NCBI RefSeq assembly: GCF_020735385.1
Contig: NZ_CP085953.1
Span: 1,426,001-1,490,000, forward strand
Source: Granulicatella elegans
GTDB taxonomy: Bacteria > Bacillota > Bacilli > Lactobacillales > Aerococcaceae
Direction of reading: 5' to 3'
Length of the DNA stretch: 64,000 bases
Shown: in pieces, positions 27,590-35,453 of the stretch
Numbering within the stretch: position 1 is the first letter of the stretch
How the letters are laid out: each line of letters opens with the position of its first letter
Translations under genes and position numbers: made by a program
Notes under the pieces: model-generated
What the model was told of the DNA's origin: nothing
What the model saw: the letters and a program-made list of their open reading frames with translations, nothing else
Databases searched by the model: none

Positions 27590-28875
27590 GTTGTTGGAGT
27601 AAATAGTTTAGACATTAGTAGAATTCTATTTCTAAAATGAGTGAAACTAGTGTAGCCATAAGCGTTTTTTTTAAGTACTTTTATCTTGTTGTTAATCCCT
27701 TCAATAGGTCCATTTGAAAGTGTTGGATACTCACAAGAATTTTGTAAATACGGTAAAAATTTCTTAAATGTTTGGAGAACACGATTTAATCCATCAGACA
27801 GAAGTTTTGGTTGTACACTCATCAATTCTTCTTTAAATTCAATGAAATTTCTCTCTTTAAAAGCTTCTCTTAATTGATGTACTGTTTCATATTCTGGTTT
27901 AAGTGAAGGTACTTCTTGTAATAAATAATCTACAATTCCTTGAGAATGCGTTAACCAATCGAATAATCGGTAATAGCTGTAGTGATAGGATTGAAGGTCA
28001 TCTCGATTTTTTAAGATTAGTTTCCAGTAACGTTTTAATTTATTATAAAGACGTCTGTCTTTATAACGTACTTGATTCATTTTTCTTGTTCTTGTCTTGT
28101 TTAATTCTCTATTTAAAGCTTGAATAATATGGAATGAATCAATAATAATTTTAGCCTTAGGGAATAAATGTTTAATCACTTTAATGTATGGAGCATACAT
28201 ATCAATCGAAATTGTTTTAACATTTAAGCGAGTTTGTAAAGGAAATCGGTTGAAATAACGAACTAAATTCTCCATTTTTCTATCTTGAACAACATCAACA
28301 AGTTGATGAGTAATAGCGTCACAATAAGCAAAACTCATACTAGCTTCAGCGGAGGCTACAGACTTAAATTCATCCCAACACATATGTTCAGGTAACTCAT
28401 TTAAAGGTTTAATTCTAAGAGATTCAGCAGTTTCATTGACAACTCTACGAACAGTATGAACGGAAACATTCATTTCTTTGGCAATATGGGATTCAGAAAC
28501 TGTTTCGCAAGCTTTAACTTTAATTTCATTTTTTACATTTTTAGAAATAAAAGCATTAAGGTCTACAATACTAGTTGTATCAGCAGTAAAACTATGAGAG
28601 CATTCACGGCAGAAGAAACGCTGTTTTCTTAATTTAAGAAAAGCAGGCAATCCAGAAACCGGATTAAGCGTAATTCTAGAAGTACGAGTACCGTTTTTAA
28701 CAATAGAAAAATCACGCTTTACACAACCACACTTAGGGCAAGCATCTGGGCAATAGGTATAGGTAGCGAAGAAAAACAAGCTTTTTTTCTTCTTAAAATA
28801 CCCTTCTTCTACATTATCTTCCCATTTTACATTTTTATCTTTGATTTGTAGCACAACTTCTTGTATAGTAGTCAT
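27556..28875 (-). CDS. ISL3-family transposase
   Basis: 439 residues, full length. N-terminal zinc-finger-like Cys pairs (CPDACPKCG and FFCRECSHSF), an HTH (HIAKEMNVSVHTVRRVV), then the DDE core with TISIDMYAPY, AKIIIDSFHI and the family end GPIEGINNKIKVLKKNAYGY. GGAGATG lies ahead of the ATG. It catalyses cut-and-paste movement of the element. Confidence 0.93.
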   Translation of the reverse strand: MTTIQEVVLQIKDKNVKWEDNVEEGYFKKKKSLFFFATYTYCPDACPKCGCVKRDFSIVKNGTRTSRITLNPVSGLPAFLKLRKQRFFCRECSHSFTADTTSIVDLNAFISKNVKNEIKVKACETVSESHIAKEMNVSVHTVRRVVNETAESLRIKPLNELPEHMCWDEFKSVASAEASMSFAYCDAITHQLVDVVQDRKMENLVRYFNRFPLQTRLNVKTISIDMYAPYIKVIKHLFPKAKIIIDSFHIIQALNRELNKTRTRKMNQVRYKDRRLYNKLKRYWKLILKNRDDLQSYHYSYYRLFDWLTHSQGIVDYLLQEVPSLKPEYETVHQLREAFKERNFIEFKEELMSVQPKLLSDGLNRVLQTFKKFLPYLQNSCEYPTLSNGPIEGINNKIKVLKKNAYGYTSFTHFRNRILLMSKLFTPTTKKGIKQPDAA

Positions 28876-29164
28876 AGGGTTTCATCTCCTCTTAAATAGT
28901 TTAGACGCTTTTAATATAAGGGATGAAGCCCTTTTTGTATACACTAAAATAGGGTTGGTGGATTTTCTCCATCAACCCTATAAATTATAGAACCGTTTTT
29001 TGACTATTACGCTTTTTCTTTATATAAAATTTTACTGATTAGAATCAATACTAATACAGATGTTCAGTTTATTTTAATACAGTTTTGTGGTATACTATTG
29101 GAGGAATAAAAGGTTATTCAATCTTTTAAATAAGTTGTCAGTGAGGATTAAAGGAGGAAACAAT

Positions 29165-29572
29165 ATGACCCCTAATAAAGAGGATTATATCAAGGTAATA
29201 TACAAATTAGGCGGTAATCATGAAATCGTTTCTAATAAGTCAATCACTAAGATGCTTCAAATATCAGCAGCGTCTACAACTGAGATGCTCAATAAGCTAG
29301 TAACAGAAGATTATGTAGTTTATGTAAGATATAAAGGAGCTAGACTGACAGAAAAAGGGATTTTATTTGCTGAACGTTTAATTCGTACACATAAAATATG
29401 GGAAGTATTTTTAGTACAGTCATTAGGATTTTCACCAGATGAAGTTCATGCGCAAGCAGAAGTTTTAGAACATGCCTCTACACCTGAATTGATTAATCGT
29501 TTAGTAGATTTTCTGGATGATCCTACACATTGTCCACATGGAGAAATTATTCCTACAATACATGAAAATTAA
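29165..29572 (+). CDS. mntR: DtxR/MntR-family metal-dependent transcriptional regulator
   Basis: 135 residues from ATG 29165, chosen because AAAGGAGG lies just before it; a longer in-frame start lacks a site. Winged-helix N-terminus (NKEDYIKVIYKLGG, then an SAASTTEMLNKLVTEDYV recognition region) and a helical dimerisation/metal domain with His in RTHKIWEVF and Glu/His in EVLEHAST, placed as in MntR. There is no C-terminal SH3/FeoA domain, so it is the short MntR type, not the roughly 215-residue streptococcal type. It probably represses manganese uptake, but no transporter is adjacent. Confidence 0.82.
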   Translation: MTPNKEDYIKVIYKLGGNHEIVSNKSITKMLQISAASTTEMLNKLVTEDYVVYVRYKGARLTEKGILFAERLIRTHKIWEVFLVQSLGFSPDEVHAQAEVLEHASTPELINRLVDFLDDPTHCPHGEIIPTIHEN

Positions 29573-29609
29573 GCAATGCATGAAATAAATACTGATTTGG
29601 AGGGGAAAT

Positions 29610-30926
29610 ATGTCAACCAAACATCAACGAATTATTGAATACATTGAATCTTTGCCTGTTGGTGAAAAAATTTCTGTCCGTAGTATCGCTAAAAATATGC
29701 AACTAAGCGAAGGTACTGCTTATCGTGCGATTAAAGCAGCAGAAAATTTAGGAGTAGTCTCAACTATTGAACGTGTTGGGACAATTCGAATTGAACGTAA
29801 ATCTAAAGAAAATTTTGAAAAACTTTCTTTTGGTGAAATTGTAAAAATTATCGAAGGGGAAGTATATGGTGGTTCTGAAGGTTTAGATAAAATTTTAAAT
29901 CGATTTGTAATCGGTGCGATGACAGAAGATGCGATGACTCGTTATATTCATCCAGAATCATTAGTGATTATTGGGAATCGTAAAGAAGCTCAATTATTAG
30001 CACTTGAACAAGGGGCAGCTGTATTAATTACAGGAGGATTTACTGCATCAGATGAATTGATTCGTAGATCTGATGAATTAGCAATACCGGTAATTGGAAC
30101 AACTTATGATACATTTACCGTTGCGTCACTGATTAATCGTGCAATGACGGATCAACTGATTAAGAAAAAAATCATAATTGTGTCAGATATTTATACGGAT
30201 TATTCACACACACATTATTTAATGATTGATGATACAGTGGAAGATTATAGAAAAATGAATCACAAAACTGGAAATTCTAGATTTCCTGTTATTAATCATT
30301 CTAATCGTCTTGTAGGAATTGTAACAGCTAAAGACGTTATTGGAAAAAGTGATCATCTTGTTGTTGAAAGAGTGATGACGAAAAATCCAAGCGTGACTAA
30401 ATTGCATGCCAGTGTTGCCAGTGTTGCCCATTCTATGATTTGGAACGGATTAGAAATGCTTCCTGTTGTTCAAGATAATATGGAATTATTAGGTATTATT
30501 TCTAGACAAGATGTGATGAAAGCTATGCAATTAGCGCAACGTCAACCTCAAGTTGGGAATACTTTTGAAGATGATGTAGCTGAAAGTTTAAATGTGTTAG
30601 AAATGGATGCACAACAAGCTAAATTTCAATTTACGGTAACACCTCAAATGACGAATAATTTAGGGATGTTATCATTTGGTGTTCTTTGCGAAGTTGTCAG
30701 TGTAGCATCGAAAGAATTTATTTCTCGTAGTCAAAGAAGAAATGCAGTTATTGAACAATTAGATTTGCATTATTTAAAAATGATTCCAATTGACAGTGAA
30801 ATTGTTTTAAAAATTGAATCCTTAGATAATGGAAGAAAAGTAACAAAATTAGATGTTTCAGTATATCTAGAAAATACACTTGTAGCAAAAGCTGTCATGT
30901 CTAGTCAGTTAATGGAAAGGAATTAA
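29610..30926 (+). CDS. ytoI: YtoI-like regulator: HTH, DRTGG, CBS pair and thioesterase-like fold
   Basis: 438 residues. N-terminal winged helix (SVRSIAKNMQLSEGTAYRAIKAAENLGVV begins near residue 22), a DRTGG domain (about 75-185), two CBS motifs (about 195-310; RFPVINHSNRLVGIVTAKDV-type and MLPVVQDNMELLGIISRQDV-type) and a C-terminal hot-dog/MaoC-like domain (about 320-435). The arrangement matches Bacillus YtoI, whose ligand is not established; CBS pairs usually bind adenine nucleotides. nrnA follows after nine bases, as in Bacillus. Confidence 0.88.
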   Translation: MSTKHQRIIEYIESLPVGEKISVRSIAKNMQLSEGTAYRAIKAAENLGVVSTIERVGTIRIERKSKENFEKLSFGEIVKIIEGEVYGGSEGLDKILNRFVIGAMTEDAMTRYIHPESLVIIGNRKEAQLLALEQGAAVLITGGFTASDELIRRSDELAIPVIGTTYDTFTVASLINRAMTDQLIKKKIIIVSDIYTDYSHTHYLMIDDTVEDYRKMNHKTGNSRFPVINHSNRLVGIVTAKDVIGKSDHLVVERVMTKNPSVTKLHASVASVAHSMIWNGLEMLPVVQDNMELLGIISRQDVMKAMQLAQRQPQVGNTFEDDVAESLNVLEMDAQQAKFQFTVTPQMTNNLGMLSFGVLCEVVSVASKEFISRSQRRNAVIEQLDLHYLKMIPIDSEIVLKIESLDNGRKVTKLDVSVYLENTLVAKAVMSSQLMERN

Positions 30927-30934
30927 TTATTAGA

Positions 30935-31906
30935 ATGAATAAACAAGAATACTTATTAGCGATTGATCAAGAAATTCAAAAGGCGGATTCTATTGTAATT
31001 TTACGACATGAGTTACCTGATCCAGATGCCATTGGTTCTCAAATTGGGTTGAAAAAAATTATTGAAGCAACTTACCCAAATAAAACAGTATATGCTTTAG
31101 GAGAAATGAATGAAGATTTAGCATACATTGGTAAAATGGATGCCGTTTCTCAAGAAGTATTCGAAGCTTCATTAATTATTGTGAATGATACTGCGAATAC
31201 TCCTCGTATTGATTCGCCATATGAAGTAACTCCTTCAGAAGTGATTAAAATTGACCACCATCCTGATAGAGATGTTTATGGAAAAATTTCATACGTTGAT
31301 ACAACTGCTAGTAGTACTAGTGAGATTTTATGTCAATTTGTATTTAGTGAAAATTCACCTTGGAAAGTAAACGAAGAAGTTGCAAATGCGTTATATGCAG
31401 GAATTGTAGGAGATACAGGACGTTTCTTATATCCTGCAACAACAACAGTGACATTTGAAATGGTTTCTAAATTATTAGAGTTCCCAGTAAAAATTTCAGA
31501 AATTGCTTATCATATGATTACGAATCCTGTTTCAGTGAGTCGTTTAGCAGGGTATATTTACCAAAATATGGAAATTTCTGAAAATGGTGTAGCGATTACG
31601 ATTTTAAGTCAAGAACAATTAAAAGAGTTTGGAGTAGAAGAACATCAAACTCATGGAGTCATTTCATTACCGAGTACAGTTGAAGGAGTTCATTGTTGGT
31701 GTCTATTTGTAGAGCAACCAGATGGTACATATCGTTGTAATTTACGTTCAAAAGGACCAATTGTAAATGAAATTGCAGCAAATCATGGAGGTGGAGGTCA
31801 TCCGCTTGCTTCTGGTGCTGTCGTGAAAACATTAGAAGAAGTTCATCAAATGGCAGAAGAACTAAATGAATCTTCTAAAAAATTTCTTGCTGCATTGAAT
31901 AAATAA
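30935..31906 (+). CDS. nrnA: Bifunctional oligoribonuclease / pAp phosphatase NrnA (DHH family)
   Basis: 323 residues. DHH motifs: ILRHELPDPDAIGSQ, NDTANTPRID and IDHHPDRD; the DHHA1 end has GGGGHPLASGA. NrnA degrades nano-RNAs and dephosphorylates 3',5'-pAp, replacing Orn in Firmicutes. It follows ytoI closely. The start context is weak (AAGGAATTAATTATTAGAATG). Confidence 0.94.
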   Translation: MNKQEYLLAIDQEIQKADSIVILRHELPDPDAIGSQIGLKKIIEATYPNKTVYALGEMNEDLAYIGKMDAVSQEVFEASLIIVNDTANTPRIDSPYEVTPSEVIKIDHHPDRDVYGKISYVDTTASSTSEILCQFVFSENSPWKVNEEVANALYAGIVGDTGRFLYPATTTVTFEMVSKLLEFPVKISEIAYHMITNPVSVSRLAGYIYQNMEISENGVAITILSQEQLKEFGVEEHQTHGVISLPSTVEGVHCWCLFVEQPDGTYRCNLRSKGPIVNEIAANHGGGGHPLASGAVVKTLEEVHQMAEELNESSKKFLAALNK

Positions 31907-31925
31907 AGACTTATAGTTGACTTTA

Positions 31926-31974
31926 GTTGGATAGAATAATACAATGGTTATTGAGTTGGATTATTCTATCCAAC
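31926..31974 (+). repeat. Perfect 15-bp inverted repeat between nrnA and rny
   Basis: GTTGGATAGAATAAT and ATTATTCTATCCAAC enclose 19 bases. No T-run follows, so it is a poor terminator candidate. It lies 54 bases before the rny start. Confidence 0.75.
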
Positions 31975-32027
31975 GATTGTTTATGCAATTAATTTTGAAA
32001 AATTAAAAATGAGACGGAGGTGACTCA

Positions 32028-33593
32028 ATGAACTCAGGACTATTAACTGGAGGCCTCGCGATCTTAACTTTAGTAATCGGAATTGTTGCTGGATATTTTG
32101 TTTTCAAATCCAATTATGAGAAAAAAGTTGTAGCTGCTCGTGAATCGGCTGAAATGATTTTAGAAGATGCAAAAAAAGATGCTGACCGATTGAAAAAGGA
32201 AGTATTATTAGAAGCTAAAGAAGAAAATCATAAATATCGTACTGAAGTTGAAAATGAGTTAAAAGAAAGAAGAAATGAAGTTTTACTTCAAGAAAAAAGG
32301 ATGATTCAAAGAGAACAAAATCTTGATCGTAAAGATGAAGTTCTTGAAAAACGTGAACAATCTATTGAAGATAAAGAAAATAAACTTCAAGAGAGAGCAC
32401 AAGTCATGACTGGAAAAGAAGAAGAAATTGACGCTGTGTTATCTGAACAAAAAGCGGAATTAGAACGCATTTCAACGATTAGTCGTGAAGAAGCACAACA
32501 AATTATCATGCAGGAAACACGTGATGAATTAAGACACGAACGTGCTATCATGATAAAAGAAGCTGAACAACGTGCAAAAGATGAAGCAGATAGAGCTGCT
32601 AAAGGAATTATCTTACAAGCCATTCAGCGCTCAGCTGCTGATTTAGTAGCAGAAAATACAGTTACTGTGATGACACTGCCGAATGACGAAATGAAAGGAC
32701 GAATTATCGGACGTGAAGGAAGAAATATTCGTACATTAGAATCATTAACAGGGATTGATTTAATTATCGATGAAACACCAGAAGCTGTAGTACTAAGCGG
32801 ATTTGATCCAATTCGTAGAGAAATTGCTAAAATGACTCTAGAAAAATTAATTGCAGATGGACGTATTCATCCTGCAAGAATTGAAGAAATGGTTGAAAAA
32901 TCTCGTAAAGAAATGGATGAAAGAATTCGTTCGATTGGGGAACAAGCAACATTTGAAGTTGGAATTCATTCATTACATCCAGACTTAATTAAAATTTTAG
33001 GTCGATTATATTTCCGTACAAGTTATGGACAAAATGTTTTAAATCATAGTATTGAAGTTGCTAAACTAGCAGGAATTATGGCTGGTGAGCTTGGAGAAGA
33101 TGTAAATATTGCTAAAAGAGCTGGTTTACTTCATGATTTAGGAAAAGCCTTAGACCATGAAATTGAAGGTTCACATGTTGAAATTGGTGCGGAAATAGCT
33201 CAAAAATATAAAGAAAACAAAATTGTGGTTAATGCGATTGCATCTCACCATGGGGATGTGGAAGCAACCTCGACAATTGCGATATTAGTAGCAGCAGCAG
33301 ATGCTTTATCAGCTGCAAGACCAGGAGCACGTAGTGAATCATTAGAAAACTACATCCGTCGTTTAGAACGCTTAGAAACTATTGCAAATGAACATGAAGG
33401 TGTTGAACGTAGCTTTGCTATTCAAGCAGGTCGTGAAATCCGTGTGATGGTACACCCAGAAAAAATTGATGATGCAAGTTCTATTTTATTAGCACGTGAA
33501 ATTCGTAAACAAATTGAAGAAGAACTACAATATCCAGGACATATTAAGGTTACAGTTATTCGTGAAACAAGAGCTGTAGAGTATGCTAAATAA
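32028..33593 (+). CDS. rny: Ribonuclease Y
   Basis: 521 residues: one N-terminal membrane helix (about 5-25), a long charged coiled coil (about 30-205), a KH domain ([19 protein letters not shown]) and an HD domain with [10 protein letters not shown] and ASHHGDVE. RNase Y is the membrane-bound endonuclease that starts mRNA decay in Firmicutes. GGAGGTGA precedes the ATG. The IS1182-like element begins two bases after its stop codon. Confidence 0.97.
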   Translation: MNSGLLTGGLAILTLVIGIVAGYFVFKSNYEKKVVAARESAEMILEDAKKDADRLKKEVLLEAKEENHKYRTEVENELKERRNEVLLQEKRMIQREQNLDRKDEVLEKREQSIEDKENKLQERAQVMTGKEEEIDAVLSEQKAELERISTISREEAQQIIMQETRDELRHERAIMIKEAEQRAKDEADRAAKGIILQAIQRSAADLVAENTVTVMTLPNDEMKGRIIGREGRNIRTLESLTGIDLIIDETPEAVVLSGFDPIRREIAKMTLEKLIADGRIHPARIEEMVEKSRKEMDERIRSIGEQATFEVGIHSLHPDLIKILGRLYFRTSYGQNVLNHSIEVAKLAGIMAGELGEDVNIAKRAGLLHDLGKALDHEIEGSHVEIGAEIAQKYKENKIVVNAIASHHGDVEATSTIAILVAAADALSAARPGARSESLENYIRRLERLETIANEHEGVERSFAIQAGREIRVMVHPEKIDDASSILLAREIRKQIEEELQYPGHIKVTVIRETRAVEYAK

Positions 33594-33628
33594 TGAAGAG
33601 GCTGGGCAAAAAGTCTCAAAAATAGAAG

Positions 33629-33672
33629 AAAGCACTATAAAATTCTGAAACAGGATTTTATAGTGCTTTTTA
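33629..33672 (+). terminator. Terminator hairpin in the left end of the IS1182 element
   Basis: AAAGCACTATAAAAT / ATTTTATAGTGCTTT, a perfect 15-bp stem with an 11-base loop, ends in a T-run. It would stop transcription from rny before the transposase. A TATAAT with a TGT just upstream (about 33708) lies beyond it and can drive the transposase. Confidence 0.7.
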
Positions 33673-33749
33673 GTCTTATAAATTAAACATAGGAGTCTAC
33701 CTCTGTTATAATAAGTTTGAATGAAATAAAATAAGAAAGGGTGACTCCT

Positions 33750-35453
33750 ATGTACAAAAATTATACCACACCAACAGATACTTTAGAACTAAATTTTACA
33801 TTAACCGTCCCTAAAAACCACATTGCTCAATTTATTAATCAGTTTGTAGATTCTATTCCAGATTCTATTATCTTTCCTAATACAACATCAAAAATGGGTA
33901 GACCTGCTCATCATCCTCGTATGTTATTAAAAATGATTCTCTTCGCTTATACTCGTTCTACGTATAGTGGTAGAAAAATTGTTCAATTAAATGAAGAAAA
34001 TATTCCGATGCAGTGGCTTTCTCAACAAACTTATGTCTGTTACCATGTTATTAATAATTTTAGAAGTAATGAACAGTTTTCCTCTATCATTAAAAACATT
34101 TTCGTATACTTTACTTTATTACTCCAACACTATCATATTATTGATTCAGATAGTTTATTTATTGATGGTACAAAAGTTCAAGCAGATGCCAATCGTTATT
34201 CATTTGTATGGCGTAAAGCTATTGAAAGATATGATGAAGCTTTAAATGAAAAAATTAGTACATTATATGATCAATTAATTCAAAATCAAGTGAATATTGC
34301 TTTATCAGAAGAAGAAAAAATTACTGAATATGGTGTTCATGCCATGATTGAAGCTACTAATAACTCTCTAGAACAGTTAGAAGAACTCATTGAAGAAGAA
34401 CCTAAACATATTGTTGGTGGTTCTAAAAACAAACAGAAAAAACGCTTGTTAAATTCTTTTAAACGTCAACTTGAAAAAGATTTTCTGCCTCGTAAAGAAA
34501 AATATACGATAGCTAAGGAAACATTTGATAACCGGAATAGTTATTCTAAAACAGATAACGATGCTACTTTTATGTGTATGAAAGAAGATGCCATGAAAAA
34601 TCGAGAATTAAAACCTGGCTATAATCTTCAAATCGCAACGAATCATCAATATGTTTTAGGTTTTGATGTATTTCCTAATCCTACAGATATGCGTACTCTT
34701 AAACCATTTTTAAATTCATTTAAACTATTAGACAAATTTTCTATTATTATTGCGGATGCTGGATACGGTAGTGAAGAAAACTATCAATTGATTCTTGAAG
34801 AGTATGAAAAGACACCTTTGATTCCTTACACAATGTACGAAAAAGAACAAACGAAGAAATTTAAAAATGATCCATCTAATAGACAAAATTGGTATTACAA
34901 TGAAGAGGAAGATTATTATATTGATCATTTAGGTGTAAAATTTAGTTTTAAATATTATTCAACAAGAAACGATAAGAATGGATTTACTCGTAGATTTAAA
35001 GTGTATGAGACAGATTCAATTCAAGAAACAGAAGCATTGGATGAATTAGCGAAAACTCCTACTGGACAACAACGTCAAATCCGTGTAAACCAAGTTTGGG
35101 AATCTTATAAAGAAACGATTAAAGAAGCGTTACATAGTGACCGTGGAAGTAGTATATATGCTCAACGAAAAATTGAAGTTGAGCCAGTTTTCGGTCAAAT
35201 GAAGCGCAATTTTGGCATGCGCAGAACTCATGTTAGAGGTAAAAATGCAGTTCATAATGACATTGGTCTGCTCTTTTTAGGGATGAATTTGCAGAGATTA
35301 AGGAAATATATCTTAAATAATATGAATCAAGGGTGGTTTATCCCCCTTGATTTTACTGAATTTATTAAAAAGCACGTCCTAATTTTGATTTCAGTCAAAA
35401 TCGGGACGTGCTTTCTTCTATTTTTGAGACTTTTTGCCCAGCCTCTTTTATGA
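33750..35453 (+). CDS. IS1182-family transposase
   Basis: 567 residues from ATG 33750 (AAGAAAGGG upstream; a GTG nine bases earlier is possible). Starts MYKNYTTPTDTLELNF; PRMLLKMILFAYTRSTYSGR and the DDE parts DSLFIDGTKVQADAN, IIIADAGYGSEENY and KIEVEPVFGQMKRNFGMRR fit IS1182. The last about 25 codons read through the right-end hairpin and the terminal arm, so the C-terminus varies with the IS end. Confidence 0.9.
   Translation: MYKNYTTPTDTLELNFTLTVPKNHIAQFINQFVDSIPDSIIFPNTTSKMGRPAHHPRMLLKMILFAYTRSTYSGRKIVQLNEENIPMQWLSQQTYVCYHVINNFRSNEQFSSIIKNIFVYFTLLLQHYHIIDSDSLFIDGTKVQADANRYSFVWRKAIERYDEALNEKISTLYDQLIQNQVNIALSEEEKITEYGVHAMIEATNNSLEQLEELIEEEPKHIVGGSKNKQKKRLLNSFKRQLEKDFLPRKEKYTIAKETFDNRNSYSKTDNDATFMCMKEDAMKNRELKPGYNLQIATNHQYVLGFDVFPNPTDMRTLKPFLNSFKLLDKFSIIIADAGYGSEENYQLILEEYEKTPLIPYTMYEKEQTKKFKNDPSNRQNWYYNEEEDYYIDHLGVKFSFKYYSTRNDKNGFTRRFKVYETDSIQETEALDELAKTPTGQQRQIRVNQVWESYKETIKEALHSDRGSSIYAQRKIEVEPVFGQMKRNFGMRRTHVRGKNAVHNDIGLLFLGMNLQRLRKYILNNMNQGWFIPLDFTEFIKKHVLILISVKIGTCFLLFLRLFAQPLL
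35369..35414. terminator. Nested hairpin in the right end of the IS1182 element
   Basis: Outer stem AAAGCACGTCC / GGACGTGCTTT encloses an inner stem ATTTTGA / TCAAAAT. It overlaps the transposase 3' end and, with the terminal arm, can end both the transposase and the leftward pbp1A transcript. Confidence 0.6.

Larger units (their letters stand above)
27511..28994 (-). mobile_element. ISL3-family insertion sequence
   Basis: 1484 bp with imperfect terminal repeats (left GGCTCTTTGTCAAATAGGG, right complement GGTTCTATAATTTATAGGG, both then TTGATG). A perfect 8-bp direct repeat GTTTTTTG flanks it (27503-27510 and 28995-29002), the length expected for ISL3. The single transposase runs leftward and is intact. 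Confidence 0.92.
27493..29017 (+). terminator. adhE terminator hairpin split by the ISL3-family element
   Basis: Left arm AAGCGTAGTAGT (27493-27504) pairs with right arm ACTATTACGCTT (29003-29014; one G-U pair), followed by a T-run. Removing the IS and one 8-bp target copy restores a 12-bp stem with the loop TTTTTG, 17 bases after the adhE stop. Confidence 0.8.
33596..35447 (+). mobile_element. IS1182-family insertion sequence with 40-bp perfect terminal arms
   Basis: 1852 bp. The first 40 bases (33596-33635, starting AAGAGGCTGGGCAAAAAG) are exactly the reverse complement of the last 40 (35408-35447). It fills the gap between the convergent rny and pbp1A genes: two bases after one stop and six before the other. 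No clear target duplication is visible, so the true IS ends inside or at the arms are uncertain. The transposase is intact. Confidence 0.8.
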
